A stretch of 31,679 nt of DNA from Streptomyces sp. NRRL F-5122 (GTDB lineage Bacteria > Actinomycetota > Actinomycetes > Streptomycetales > Streptomycetaceae), in NCBI RefSeq assembly GCF_001507435.1, contig NZ_LMWH01000272.1, positions 1-31,679 on the forward strand. The letters run 5' to 3'. Each line of letters opens with the position of its first letter. Position 1 is the stretch's first letter. Below the pieces are notes generated by a model, which was not told where the DNA came from, made no database searches, and saw only the letters and a program-made list of their open reading frames with translations. Below, one piece after another: positions 8,947 through 17,278 of this stretch. Made by a program: the position numbers and the translations under genes.

Positions 8947-9256
8947 GAACGACCCGATCGAAGCCCACTTCGGACCGCTGCGGCAGTTCACCTTCGCCAA
9001 TTCTCACCACCCCAACCACAACGTCCAGGCCCGGGCCCTGCATGCCTACCTGCACTGGCGTAACGCCAACGCCCGCCACCCCGACGTCCTCGCGGCGCAG
9101 CGTCGCGAACGTGTCCGTATCCGAAGCGAGCAGGGCATCCGCTGGGGCGGACGTCCCTTGCCGTCGCAAGCTGAACGGTCTGACGAATGCATGCGGTCGC
9201 AGCCCGAAGGTGCAGCAGAGCACCGGACAGACGCATCACTCGCGCGTACGGCCTGA
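8946..9256 (+). pseudogene. IS630-type transposase, 3' fragment
   Basis: In the frame ending at TGA 9254-9256 the plus strand encodes NDPIEAHFGPLRQFTFANSH, then HPNHNVQARALHAYLHWRNA and HPDVLAAQRRERVRIRSEQG, ending in IRWGGRPLP and a short tail. This is the C-terminal end of the IS630-type transposase, including the last acidic residue of the DDE triad (PIEAHF). It has the same orientation and apparent family as the 5' fragment at 7272, so the pair reads as one element split by the IS110-type copy with loss of the middle. Its last 21 bases overlap the end of the convergent MarR gene. Confidence 0.75.
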
Positions 9257-9670
9257 CGCGGGCGAGGCGAGCATCGCTTTGAGGATGCGTTGCAGCTCGA
9301 CGCGGTCCTGGGGGGTAACCATCGCCAGCCTGCGGTCGTACTCCGCGGCGAGGGCTGCAAGTGCTAGATCGCGTGCTTGCGTGCCCTCAGCGGTCAGTAC
9401 GAGCCGATGACGCCGCAAGTCCGCCTCGTCGATCTCGCGGCGGACAAAGCGCTTGGCGACGAGGTTGCGAACGTAGACCGTCACGCTCGCCTTGGGCAGC
9501 AGCAGCGCAGTCGCGATCTCGGCCGGGTACGGCGATGCCTCCACCTCGGCCAGGACGAAAAACTCCTTCGTCTCCAACCCGAGCTCGGCCAGCTCCCGCG
9601 TGCAGGCATCCATCACGACGCCCAGCAGCCGCTGGTTCAGCGTCCACAGCTGCGCCCCGTCGACTGACAT
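9236..9670 (-). CDS. MarR family transcriptional regulator
   Basis: The ATG at 9670 has GGAGG six bases upstream; a longer frame to 9775 lacks a good ribosome binding site and would run through the intergenic operator. The product is 144 aa. It shows the dimerisation helix (LNQRLLGVVMDACTRELAEL), a winged helix at about 35-100 (YPAEIATALLLPKASVTVYV as recognition region) and a wing reading DEADLRRHRLVLTAEG, the MarR D-x-R-x-x-R signature. It is divergent from the hydrolase gene at 9778 across a 107-bp region with an inverted repeat, so it probably represses that gene and itself in response to a small ligand. The 3' end overlaps an IS630 remnant by 21 bp, so the C-terminal few residues may derive from the insertion. 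Confidence 0.9.
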   Translation of the reverse strand: MSVDGAQLWTLNQRLLGVVMDACTRELAELGLETKEFFVLAEVEASPYPAEIATALLLPKASVTVYVRNLVAKRFVRREIDEADLRRHRLVLTAEGTQARDLALAALAAEYDRRLAMVTPQDRVELQRILKAMLASPASGRTRE

Positions 9671-9715
9671 GCGAACCTCCATCCATGCGGTACAGTTTCG
9701 TATTAGTTCTAGATC

Positions 9716-9736
9716 GTACAAGATATCGTTTTGTAC
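9716..9736. promoter_or_regulatory. Probable MarR operator, inverted repeat GTACAA-N9-TTGTAC
   Basis: In the 107-bp gap between the divergent MarR and hydrolase genes there is a perfect 6-bp inverted repeat, GTACAA at 9716-9721 and TTGTAC at 9731-9736. A related half site (GTACAG) begins at 9690. The segment is AT-rich against its surroundings. Position and symmetry fit a MarR dimer site controlling both genes. Binding is inferred. Confidence 0.6.
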
Positions 9737-9777
9737 TGGACTCCTATGGAACAACGATCTCACGAAGGAAGCCACGC

Positions 9778-10692
9778 ATGCTTCAGCACCTCACGATCCC
9801 GCGCGGTCCCATCAACCTCGCCACAGACCTCCACCTGCCCGACAACGCCGACAGCAGCGCACCACTGCGCGCCGTGGTGCTCTCCACCCCGGGCAGCAGC
9901 GTCAAGGAGCAGATCGGCGCCAACTACGCCTCCCGTCTCGCCGCCCGCGGCATCGCGGCGCTCGTCCTCGACCCCGCCCATCAGGGCCAGAGCGAGGGCG
10001 AGCCCCGCGACCTCGAAGACCCCTACCGCCGAGGTGAGGACATCTCCTACGCCCTCGACGTGCTCACCACGACCCCCGGCATCGACCCGCAGCGCATCGG
10101 CGTCCTCGGCATCTGCGCCGGCGGGGGCTACGCCGTGCACACCGCCCGCACGGACCACCGCATCAAAGCGGTCGGCGCGGTCGTCCCCGTCAACATCGGC
10201 GCCGCGTTCCGCAGCTTCTCCCCCGACGGTCCGGCCGCAGCACTCGACGCCCTCGCGGACGCACGTACCGAAGAGGCCCGCTCCGGCGAGACGATCCGCG
10301 TAAACTGGCTGCCCGATACCGTTGAGGACGCCACGGCAGCGGGCCTGACCGACATCGACACCACTCAGGCCATCACCTACTACCGCACCGAGCGCGGCGG
10401 CAACGAACACTCCACGAACCGGCGCCTCCTGCGCAGCGACTCCCTCCTGCTGGGCTACGACGCGTTCCACTTGGCCGATCGGCTGATGACCCAACCACTC
10501 CAGGTCATCCTCGCCGGGCGCATCGGCAACACCGGCTCATACGACACCGGCATGCAGCTGTGGAAGCTGGCCCCCAACCCCGTCGACCTCATGGTGATCG
10601 ACGGCGCCGGCCACTACGAGATGTACGACGAACCCGAATACGTCGACGCTGCCGTCGAACGACTCACCAGCTTCTATGCGAACAACCTGTAA
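9778..10692 (+). CDS. Alpha/beta hydrolase of dienelactone-hydrolase type with Cys nucleophile
   Basis: The ATG at 9778 has AAGGAA about eight bases upstream; the frame is open further 5' but that part overlaps the MarR gene. The product is 304 aa and cytoplasmic, with no signal peptide. Core features are the oxyanion-region strand AVVLSTPGS, the strand ALVLDPAHQGQSEG, the nucleophile elbow GVLGICAGGGYA with Cys113 in place of the usual Ser, and the C-terminal catalytic His279 in DGAGHYEMYD. A Cys nucleophile is characteristic of dienelactone hydrolases and relatives. The substrate is unknown; related proteins are often annotated as YcjY-like or DLH-family. The MarR regulator next door suggests induction by an aromatic or lipophilic compound. 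Confidence 0.88.
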   Translation: MLQHLTIPRGPINLATDLHLPDNADSSAPLRAVVLSTPGSSVKEQIGANYASRLAARGIAALVLDPAHQGQSEGEPRDLEDPYRRGEDISYALDVLTTTPGIDPQRIGVLGICAGGGYAVHTARTDHRIKAVGAVVPVNIGAAFRSFSPDGPAAALDALADARTEEARSGETIRVNWLPDTVEDATAAGLTDIDTTQAITYYRTERGGNEHSTNRRLLRSDSLLLGYDAFHLADRLMTQPLQVILAGRIGNTGSYDTGMQLWKLAPNPVDLMVIDGAGHYEMYDEPEYVDAAVERLTSFYANNL

Positions 10693-11429
10693 CGCATCCG
10701 AACCGGCGAACCTATGCGGTCACAGCACTAGCGGCACGCTGGAGGCAGGTGGCTGAGGAAATGTCGGCAGCAAGGACGAGCTATTCAAGGTCGGGCACCG
10801 ACCAGGTCTCGCGACTACTGGCGAGTAGGTGTCGAACAGGGCCACAATTCGCCTGATGGCGGCAACCTTGGCTACTACATGGACTGCGCCGGCCCGGGTG
10901 AGGGCCCATGCAGGGCTCGCACCCAATGCCGCGGCAACGCACCGTTCCCCTGGCCGTACGCCGAGCCTCACGCGACGGTGCCCTCGTCCCCGCCCGACCT
11001 TCGGCGCTCACAACTGTCATCGCGCCGACTGGCCCGCAGCTCCCGCACCCGACGAGCGCGCAACCGCACGCATGGCCTCACTCCCTGACACCCGCCCGCA
11101 GCTTCCGCGGCGTGAAGGCGTCGACTGCGCACCGCAGTCCTTCGTGGCCGAGGGGGCACCGACGGACGGAGGCCATGTGCCGACGGGCCACAGCACTACA
11201 AACTGGATGCGTCGCCAGGCCTCGCCAGGCCTCCGAGGGCGGCAGCAGGATCCCTCGGCGACTCAATCGCTGCAGGTCAGGGGCGAAAAAGTCCGCGGGA
11301 TCCGCTGGAAGATCCGCGACCACATCCACGAAGTTCCTCAGCCTGGCCTGCAGCACCATCTGTCAGCGCCGACTGGTGAGTAAGTGTCAGCCGCAGTGAA
11401 TGTAGCCCCGGGTTGTAGGTGTTGGACGG
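10693..11429. other. Gene-free stretch after the hydrolase
   Basis: About 735 bp without a convincing gene. A short direct repeat (CGCCAGGCCT, at about 11213 and 11223) is visible. A minus-strand frame at 11078-11359 (93 aa, including DLPADPADFFAPDLQRLSRR) has moderate third-position GC but no ribosome binding site and no family I recognise. It could be a remnant of a lost gene. Confidence 0.45.
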
Positions 11430-11969
11430 TCAGTGGTCGGCCTTGCCCAGCACGCTGCGGCAGTGTGCCCAGGCCGGCTCGGACAACAGCGGCCGCCATC
11501 GAGTAAGGAGTTCGAGTAGGTTCGCCCCGTGGCGGATGCGGACATCGGGACTGATTGCGACGATGTCCAGTTCGTTAGCGGCGGTGAGCTCGGCGAAGTC
11601 CCGACGCGAATTGAGGCTTGGGTGCATCCACGTGCCGGTGAACCGGTCCACGAACGTGCCTCGGATATCGGTCAGCCCCCGGTAAGAGGACTTGCGGTCG
11701 CAGGAGGCGTAGAAGTACACGAGTGCTTCGGCCTCGACGCCGATCGCCTCGACCAGTTTCGCCCGATGCCCCAAATCCAGTAGCGCAACCGGGAAGCCGT
11801 CGGTCCCGTAGAACGCGTGACACAGCCCGGCTGACACCAGCTCCGAGCGAGCGCCCCACGAGGCGAGAAGGGCGCTGACTCGCTGCAAGTGCGCCAGCAA
11901 TGTTCCGCCGGGGTGCTCGATCCCTTCAGCTCCGGCCGCCCGCAAGATCGCTAATGCTTCAGCAGTCAT
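11430..11969 (-). CDS. DUF6817 domain-containing protein
   Basis: The chosen start, ATG 11969, has GAGG about six bases upstream; ATG 11984, 15 bases further out, lacks a ribosome binding site. The product is 179 aa and soluble. The region HPGGTLLAHLQRVSALLASW, followed by LVSAGLCHAFYGTDGFPVAL and VEAEALVYFYASCDR, matches the DUF6817 family, which recalls an HD-type metal hydrolase fold with widely spaced His residues (HPGGTLLAH, CHAFYGT). The biochemical function is not known. It stands alone, with more than 250 bp of empty sequence on each side. Confidence 0.85.
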   Translation of the reverse strand: MTAEALAILRAAGAEGIEHPGGTLLAHLQRVSALLASWGARSELVSAGLCHAFYGTDGFPVALLDLGHRAKLVEAIGVEAEALVYFYASCDRKSSYRGLTDIRGTFVDRFTGTWMHPSLNSRRDFAELTAANELDIVAISPDVRIRHGANLLELLTRWRPLLSEPAWAHCRSVLGKADH

Positions 11970-12231
11970 CTCAACCTCACTCATCCATACGGTCGCCGTC
12001 TGAGCTGAAACACCCATGATCGTAGGACGGAAAACCGCCGATCACGCCAAACCCGCAGCTACAACGCCTGGTACAGGCACATCCCCCTGTGCTCCGCCTG
12101 TAGGGCATCCCGTACGTGCGCTACAACGACGAGTCATTGTCAATTCCTGTGGATCAGATTTTCTGCTGCTGAGGCTGGATGCGGCTCGTGTCGTTTGCCG
12201 TAGCAGTAGATCCGGCGCAACAGGCGTGTAC

Positions 12232-12699
12232 TCAGAGGGTTTTCTCGAACCAGTGTCGGATGTAGGGGTTGGTGGTGTATGGCGCAATCTTGACGTAGCC
12301 GGAGGCGGCGTAGAGGCCCCGAGCCTCGATGAGTTCCTCCATGGTGTCCAGCCGTAGCCGCGTGTGGCCAAGCTTGCGGGCCTCGGTTTCGACGGCAGTC
12401 AGCAGGCTCCGGCCGATCCCTTGGCCGCGGAACGCAGGGCGCACGAACATGCGCTTGATCTCGCCGACGCCTGGGGACAGCGCCCGGATGCCAATGCAGC
12501 CCACCGGGCTACCGTTGACCCTCGCCAGAAGAAACAGCCCGCCGGGTGGGACCAGTCCCGTGTTGGCCGCCGGCGCCTCGGTCTGATCGTGCAGCAGCGG
12601 ACCACTCCAGCGTTGGAAGAGCTCCTGCTGATATTCCTCCAGCAGTTCCTGGCCGTCAGCCGCGTCGACCGGCTCGGCGTTGATAACGGTGTTGCTCAC
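12232..12699 (-). CDS. GNAT family N-acetyltransferase
   Basis: The GTG at 12699 is preferred because GAGGGA lies about six bases upstream; ATG 12717 and the frame start at 12753 are weaker. The product is 155 aa. Acetyl-CoA binding motif A is clear: IKRMFVRPAFRGQGIGRSLL, with the R/Q-x-x-G-x-G pattern in RGQGIG. Flanking strands are LFLLARVNGSPVGCIGIRAL, and motif B is RLRLDTMEELIEARGLYAAS. The layout matches small bacterial acetyltransferases of the PanZ/YncA/MnaT breadth, and the substrate cannot be predicted. The HAD gene lies 120 bp upstream on the same strand, so they may or may not be co-transcribed. Confidence 0.9.
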   Translation of the reverse strand: MSNTVINAEPVDAADGQELLEEYQQELFQRWSGPLLHDQTEAPAANTGLVPPGGLFLLARVNGSPVGCIGIRALSPGVGEIKRMFVRPAFRGQGIGRSLLTAVETEARKLGHTRLRLDTMEELIEARGLYAASGYVKIAPYTTNPYIRHWFEKTL

Positions 12700-12819
12700 C
12701 GGTTCCCTCTTTCGCATGAGTCGTTCTTCGTACTGTGGGCCCGCGTTCCGCACTGCATCCAGGAGGCTCCAGTCCTTGTGGCCGTCCGGTTGCTCAGTTG
12801 TGGAGGCCGCGAGAGCTGG

Positions 12820-13551
12820 TCAGGCGTTCGTGGGCGATAGGTGGTTGGGGAGGTCGGTGAGCTGTTCGATGCGGGGGACCGTCCCGTCTGCTGTCGGCGA
12901 TGGTCTACCGGTGACGAAGTCGATGCCTCGGTCCAGCCAGATGCCGGTGAGTCCGGCGAGGGCGGCTGCGTTCACGTCGCTTTCCAGCATGTCGCCCACG
13001 TTGATCGCCTGCGCGGGGTCCGTCCGCATCCGCTGGCAAGCCGAGGCATAGGCGGCGGGCTTGGCAGCACCGAGGTCGGTCGGGGTCAGGACGGCATCGA
13101 AGTATTCGAGGAGGCCGAAGCGGGCGAGCTTGGCGCGCTGCTGTTCAGGGTCCCCGTTGGTGAGAACGGCGAGACGCGGTCCGTGGGGAAGCTGTTTCAG
13201 GGTCTCCATGCAGGGCTGGACATCGGGATAGCACCGCCACGACTCCTCGAAGACGGTGAGGTAGTGCTCGGTGATCCAGGCGTCCAGAAGGCCGGGGCTT
13301 TCAGGAATCGGCTCGCCGAGCATCGGCAGGAAGGAACGGAGTCTGCGTCGGTGGTGCTCAGCGAAGGAGCATTGACCGGCCAGGTATTCCCGCATGTGGC
13401 GCGCCTCCAGCGTCCACCACAACGTCGCCAGCTCCTCCGGTGGAGCCGTCGCGTTCGGCGCGGCCTGAATGATCTGGCCGATCGTTTCCCAGACTGCGCT
13501 TCGGTGATCGACCAGGGTGCCGTCCAGATCGAAGAAGATCACATCTGTCAT
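12820..13551 (-). CDS. HAD family hydrolase (haloacid dehalogenase-like phosphatase)
   Basis: The 243-aa product starts at ATG 13551 with MTDVIFFDLDGTLVD; a longer GTG start at 13572 would add seven residues. All four HAD motifs are present: FFDLDGTLVD (nucleophile Asp and acid/base Asp), VLTNG (motif II), AAKPAAYASAC (motif III Lys) and VGDMLESDV (motif IV). A helical C1-type cap lies between motifs I and II (WWTLEARHMREYLAG). It most resembles YjjG/pyrimidine-nucleotidase-type or phosphoglycolate-phosphatase-type members, so phosphate-monoester hydrolysis is likely while the substrate is open. There is no clear ribosome binding site before 13551, but GATGAT lies six bases upstream, which suits a leaderless transcript. 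Confidence 0.92.
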   Translation of the reverse strand: MTDVIFFDLDGTLVDHRSAVWETIGQIIQAAPNATAPPEELATLWWTLEARHMREYLAGQCSFAEHHRRRLRSFLPMLGEPIPESPGLLDAWITEHYLTVFEESWRCYPDVQPCMETLKQLPHGPRLAVLTNGDPEQQRAKLARFGLLEYFDAVLTPTDLGAAKPAAYASACQRMRTDPAQAINVGDMLESDVNAAALAGLTGIWLDRGIDFVTGRPSPTADGTVPRIEQLTDLPNHLSPTNA

Positions 13552-13557
13552 GGGCTG

Positions 13558-13598
13558 ATCATCCCGTGGCACTTGGAGTAATTGTCAAGATCTGTCAA
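13558..13598 (-). promoter_or_regulatory. Possible promoter of the HAD gene with duplicated TTGACA
   Basis: On the minus strand TTGACA occurs at 13598-13593 and again at 13588-13583. A -10-like GATGAT occupies 13563-13558, six bases before the ATG at 13551. The spacer from the nearer TTGACA is 19 bases, which is long, and the -10 lacks its first T, so this is only plausible. The outer TTGACA lies close to the end of the IS256-type remnant. Confidence 0.4.
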
Positions 13599-13612
13599 TT
13601 AGTTGAGGTGGG

Positions 13613-14867
13613 TCACGCCGCGGAGGTGTCCTCCGGACGTTCGACGAGGTGACCGTTCTCGAAGCGGGCGCCGTTGCGGACCAGGGCGACGAGGTGGGGT
13701 GCGGTGATCGCGCGCCAGCTTTCCTGGGCGGACTCGACGAGCTTGAAAACCATCGCCAAGGCGGCGGCTGGGCTGCCCGCGCCGCGGGTGACCTTGGTGC
13801 GGAGTTTCACCGTGGAGAAGGTCGACTCGATGGGGGATTCGTAGTGCGCAGATGGACCCAGTGCTGGGCGGGAAAATCGTAGAACGCCAGCAGCTCCTCG
13901 GCGTCATCGGTGATCTTCTTCACCGCCTTGCGCCATTTCGCCTCGTAGGTCCTCGCGAATTCCGCGATCGCCTTCTCGGCGTGCGCGCGGTCCTCGGCGT
14001 TGTAGATCTCCTGCATCGCCTTCTTCGCGCCGGGCTGCGCGGATTTCGGCAACGCGTTCGAGACGTTGCGGGCCTTGTGGACCCAACACCTCTGATGCCG
14101 GGCGGCGGGAAGCACCTCAGCCAGGGCCTTCCAGAGTCCCATCGCGCCGTCGCTGACGACCAGCTCGGGGTCTGTCATGCCGCGTCGGCGGCAGTCCCGC
14201 AGCAGGTCGGCCCACGACTCGGTCGACTCGCGTAGGCCCTCTGCGATCGCGATCAGCTCCTTGGTGCCGTCCACGCGCACGCCCATGAGGACCAGGACGC
14301 AGGAGTGGGCTTGTCCGAGGCGGACCTTGGGGTGCACGCCGTCGGCCCACACGTAGACGTAGTCGCTGCCGGTCAGAGTCCGGTCCTGGAGCACGGCGTG
14401 ATCGGCCTGCCACTGCTTCGTCAGCCGCATGACCGTCGCCGACGACAGCCCCGCAGTCGAGCCCAGGCACACAGCGCGGGCATGAAGTCCCCGCTGGACA
14501 GGCCGCGGAGGTAGAGCAGGGGCAGCACTTCGCTGACCTTCGGGGACTTGCGACACCACGGAGCCAGAATCCTGGAGGAGAACCTCTTGCGCTCCCCGGT
14601 GACCTCGTCGACCCGCTTGTCGTTCACGCGCGGCGCGTGGACCTCGACGGGACCTACGGCCGTGGTCACCGTCCGTTCGCGGTGGTGGCCGTTGCGGACC
14701 ACCAGGCGCCGGCCTCGTTCGTCACGCTGGTCGGCGAGCTCGGCTATGTACTGGTTGACCTCGGCCTCCAGCGCGGCGGCCAGCATCCGGCGGGCGCCCT
14801 CCCGGACGATGTCGTCGATCAGGGAGCCGGTCTCGGTCGTTCCATCCGCATTAACTACCCTGAGCAC
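13613..14867 (-). pseudogene. IS256-type (mutator) transposase with two frame breaks
   Basis: Reading starts at GTG 14867 (VLRVVNADGTTETGSLIDDI). The N-terminal part includes LEAEVNQYIAELADQRDERG, RNGHHRERTVTTAVGPVEVH and VLPLLYLRGLSSGDFMPAL. Near 14475 a deletion shifts the frame. The catalytic core follows, with YVYVWADGVHPKVRLGQAHS, DPELVVSDGAMGLWKALAEV and HQRCWVHKARNVSNALPKSA, which contain the two Asp residues of the DDE triad. Near 13845, in a run of five C after CTACGAAT on the minus strand, extra bases shift the frame again. The last part, TVKLRTKVTRGAGSPAAALA to VERPEDTSAA, ends at 13613. All parts of a full-length transposase are present but it cannot be translated as one protein. 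Confidence 0.9.
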
Positions 14868-15039
14868 GGGCGTGCCTTCCTGACCCGCGTTCGCAGCACG
14901 GGCCTACTCGGAGATCAGAAGTCGATCACTCGGGAAGGTACGCCCGTTCGCGTCCAACCCGAGGCCGATCCACAGATCTTGAGCATTGCTCTACAACAAC
15001 GCCGGCTGGCAACTGCTGTCGCTGGAGCGGGCTTTGACG

Positions 15040-15352
15040 CCGGGCAGACGTGCCGACGCAGACTGGGCAGGTGGCACGAGGCAGGCGTGCTCGAGAACTG
15101 CATCGCGTGTTGCTCGACGAGCTACACGTAGCAGCCACTTTCGATTGGCCTTGCGCCTGCGTGAATGCCTCTCACATCCGCGCGAAAGGAGGGGCGAGAT
15201 CACTGAGTCGTCGCCGGTCGACTACGTGAAGAAGGGAAGTAAGCATCACCTGATCTGCGGCAAGAAGGGCACCTCGTCCAAGCTCACTGCTACTGCAGCC
15301 TACGTCAACGACGTCGTGCGGACCCTGGCCCTGGTCGACGGCACCTCCTCGT
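15040..15352 (+). pseudogene. IS5-type transposase remnant
   Basis: Three short plus-strand segments in different frames line up with the middle of an IS5-family transposase: RRLGRWHEAGVLE (about 15057-15096), LHRVLLDELHVAATFDWPCA with VNASHIRAKGG (about 15100-15196), and KKGSKHHLICGKKGTSSKLT with AYVNDVVRTLALVDG (about 15228-15343). The catalytic N-terminal and C-terminal parts are missing. The remnant ends within about ten bases of the stop codon of the glycosyltransferase, marking one border of the Nit1 operon. Confidence 0.75.
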
Positions 15353-15353
15353 C

Positions 15354-16445
15354 TCATTGCGAGGTCAAGGTGCGGTAGAAGTCGCAGTGGTTGCGGGCCG
15401 CCGTTTCCCAGGTGTGGCGGGCTGCGAGGTCGCGTCCGGCAGTCCGTCGAGCCGGGTCGTCGTCTGTGAGGGCGCGGCCGAGTTCGACGGCCAGGTCCTG
15501 GGGTGTGGTGGCGAAGCGCGCGGTGGCGCCGAAGACCTCGCGCAGGACGGGCAGGTCTCGCACGACCAGGGGCACACCTGCGGCGAGGGCTTCCATCGCC
15601 GCCAGGCCGAAGCCTTCCTTTAGGGACGGGAAGGCGAAGGCATCGGCAGCCGCCACAAGCGACGGCAGGTCGCTCTCGGCCACCTCACCCAGGACGACCG
15701 GCTCGACACCGAGTTCAGCCGCCCGTGTCTCCCAGCGGACGCGGTAGTCGCGGTAGTCGAAAAGGGTCTCTCCGCCCGCGATCACCAGCCGTACGTCCGG
15801 GTGGGCGGAGCGCAGGTACACGTACGCCTCCAGCAGGTCCAATGAGCCCTTGCGCGGCTCGATGCCGCCGACCGTGAGGACGTAACGGCCCAGGCGGGAG
15901 CGCCAGTTCGCCCGGTCGGCCGAATCCGTGCTGGCGAAACGGTCGAAGGAAACTCCGTTGGGTATGACTGCCGCGTCGATGCCCCAGCCGTCTGCCAGCT
16001 CCGTAGCAACGGCCGCCGACACGCAGATGTGCGCGTACGGTTCGACAATGGCCAGCTCGTGGCAGGCGGCCAGTTCAGGGGTGGTGAAGTGGTCGAGGTG
16101 GTGGACCGTGCGGATGCAGCGGCCACCGACCGCATTGGCGCTGATGCAGTCCTGGGCGTGAACAATGTCGTACCTCGCCGTGAAGGGCTCGAAGGCTTCG
16201 CCGAGGACGGCGATGGAGCGCCGGATGCGTTCGCCGACCGTCTCGCCGTCGGGGCCGTCTGGGAAGGGGACGATCCGCAGTCGTACTGCGGGATCGACCG
16301 GGCGGAAGAAGCCGGAGTCGCCCCCTCGTCCCAGCGTCCACACCGTGACGTCCTGCCCGGTCGCGGCGAGCGCCTCGGCGAGGGCGAGCGTGTGGACGAC
16401 GCCGCCACGCGGCTTGGTGGAGTAGCTGAGCAGGGCGATCTTCAC
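15354..16445 (-). CDS. MSMEG_0565 family glycosyltransferase (GT4 type)
   Basis: The GTG start at 16445 overlaps the stop of the upstream nitrilase-like gene (GTGA), so translation is coupled. The 363-aa product is a GT-B fold retaining transferase. The N-terminal nucleotide-fold loop is MKIALLSYSTKPRGGVVHTL, the linker/donor domain begins at VLTVGGIEPRKGSLDLLEAY, and the donor-binding E-x7-E motif is visible in PSLKEGFGLAAMEALAAGVP. This is the glycosyltransferase regularly found in Nit1 / MSMEG_0565-0572 clusters, and it is the last gene of the operon here. It presumably transfers a sugar to the pathway product; donor and acceptor are unknown. Its 3' end abuts an IS5-type remnant, and I see no obvious terminator before it. 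Confidence 0.93.
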   Translation of the reverse strand: MKIALLSYSTKPRGGVVHTLALAEALAATGQDVTVWTLGRGGDSGFFRPVDPAVRLRIVPFPDGPDGETVGERIRRSIAVLGEAFEPFTARYDIVHAQDCISANAVGGRCIRTVHHLDHFTTPELAACHELAIVEPYAHICVSAAVATELADGWGIDAAVIPNGVSFDRFASTDSADRANWRSRLGRYVLTVGGIEPRKGSLDLLEAYVYLRSAHPDVRLVIAGGETLFDYRDYRVRWETRAAELGVEPVVLGEVAESDLPSLVAAADAFAFPSLKEGFGLAAMEALAAGVPLVVRDLPVLREVFGATARFATTPQDLAVELGRALTDDDPARRTAGRDLAARHTWETAARNHCDFYRTLTSQ

Positions 16446-17278
16446 GTGCGGGCATCCCGGTAGGTGTCGGGGCGGCGTTCGTCGAGGTGGCGCAGGAGTC
16501 GTCGGGCCCGCTCGATCTCCTCGACGACGTCCACCTCTGCAACCGCGAGGCCGGCCTTGGACCAGGTGCGGGCGAGGATGTCACCGCCCGGGCCGACGAC
16601 CTTGGACTGGCCGAGGAAGCGCATGCCGCCGAGGGCGCCGGTCTGGTTGGAGGAGGCGAGGACCACCTGGTTCTCCGCGGCACGGGCCTGGTCGTAGAGG
16701 TCGAAGAGCCTGGACTGGCGATCTTGAGCCATGCGCGGGGCGCGGTTGGTGATGGACGTGGGCCAGGCAGAGAGGCATGCGAGGATCTCGGCGCCGTCCA
16801 GTGCCAAAGAACGGGCCGACTCGGGAAAGGTCTTGTCGTAGTCAATGAGCATGCCGATCCGGCCGACCGGGGTGTCGAAGGCGGCAAAGCGGTCGCCCGG
16901 GGAGTAGGCGGCGACTTCTCCGGCCGGGAGGTGGACCTTGCGGTGGCGGCCGAGGACGCCGTCGCCGCTGACGCACACGGCGGCGTTGTAGCGCTCGTCG
17001 CCGGCGTCCTCGCAGTAGCCGAAGCAGACCACTATCTCAGCAGCCAGACGGGCGACTTGCAGGATCAGCGGGTCGTCGGGTTTGAGGGCCGGGGGCAGAG
17101 CCGCGGGGTCGGGGTGACGCAGGTCGGCCACGTAGCCGCCGAGCGCGGCGTCGGGCAGGACCAGCAGTGCGGCGCCCGAGGTGCGTGCGTCCTTGATGAG
17201 TTTGGCGATACGGGCCAGGTCGAACTCCAGGTCGCGGCCGAAGTGGGCCGCCGCGGCCGCGATCCGGACGGTGGTCAT
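16442..17278 (-). CDS. Nitrilase-superfamily paralogue lacking the catalytic cysteine (probable pseudoenzyme)
   Basis: The ATG at 17278 overlaps the stop of the first nitrilase (ATGA). The product is 278 aa and clearly a tandem duplicate of its neighbour: the N-termini MTTVRIAAAAA and MTTLRVAAVAA, GDGVLGRHRKVH, and FDTPVGRIGMLIDYDKTFPE are shared with few changes. Carbon-nitrogen hydrolases use Glu-Lys-Cys. Here Lys114 (HRKVH) and a second Glu (Glu121) remain, but the position of the nucleophile is Asp146 (LIDYDK against ICYDK in the partner), and the first Glu is Asp43 (LPDAALGGY against LPEACLGGY). The frame is complete, with normal codon bias and coupled start and stop, so it is not a decaying pseudogene. 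It may form a mixed spiral or dimer with the active copy, bind substrate, or catalyse something else. Confidence 0.9.
   Translation of the reverse strand: MTTVRIAAAAAHFGRDLEFDLARIAKLIKDARTSGAALLVLPDAALGGYVADLRHPDPAALPPALKPDDPLILQVARLAAEIVVCFGYCEDAGDERYNAAVCVSGDGVLGRHRKVHLPAGEVAAYSPGDRFAAFDTPVGRIGMLIDYDKTFPESARSLALDGAEILACLSAWPTSITNRAPRMAQDRQSRLFDLYDQARAAENQVVLASSNQTGALGGMRFLGQSKVVGPGGDILARTWSKAGLAVAEVDVVEEIERARRLLRHLDERRPDTYRDART

Noticed and set aside
9361..9777. 5' extension of the hydrolase frame by 139 codons
   Set aside because: It overlaps the MarR gene on the other strand and the operator, is Arg/Ser/Pro-rich, and the ATG at 9778 has a proper ribosome binding site and fits the family start.
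11078..11359. A 93-codon minus-strand frame with some coding character
   Set aside because: It has no ribosome binding site, no recognised family and only moderate third-position GC. Recorded as a possible gene remnant, not as a gene.
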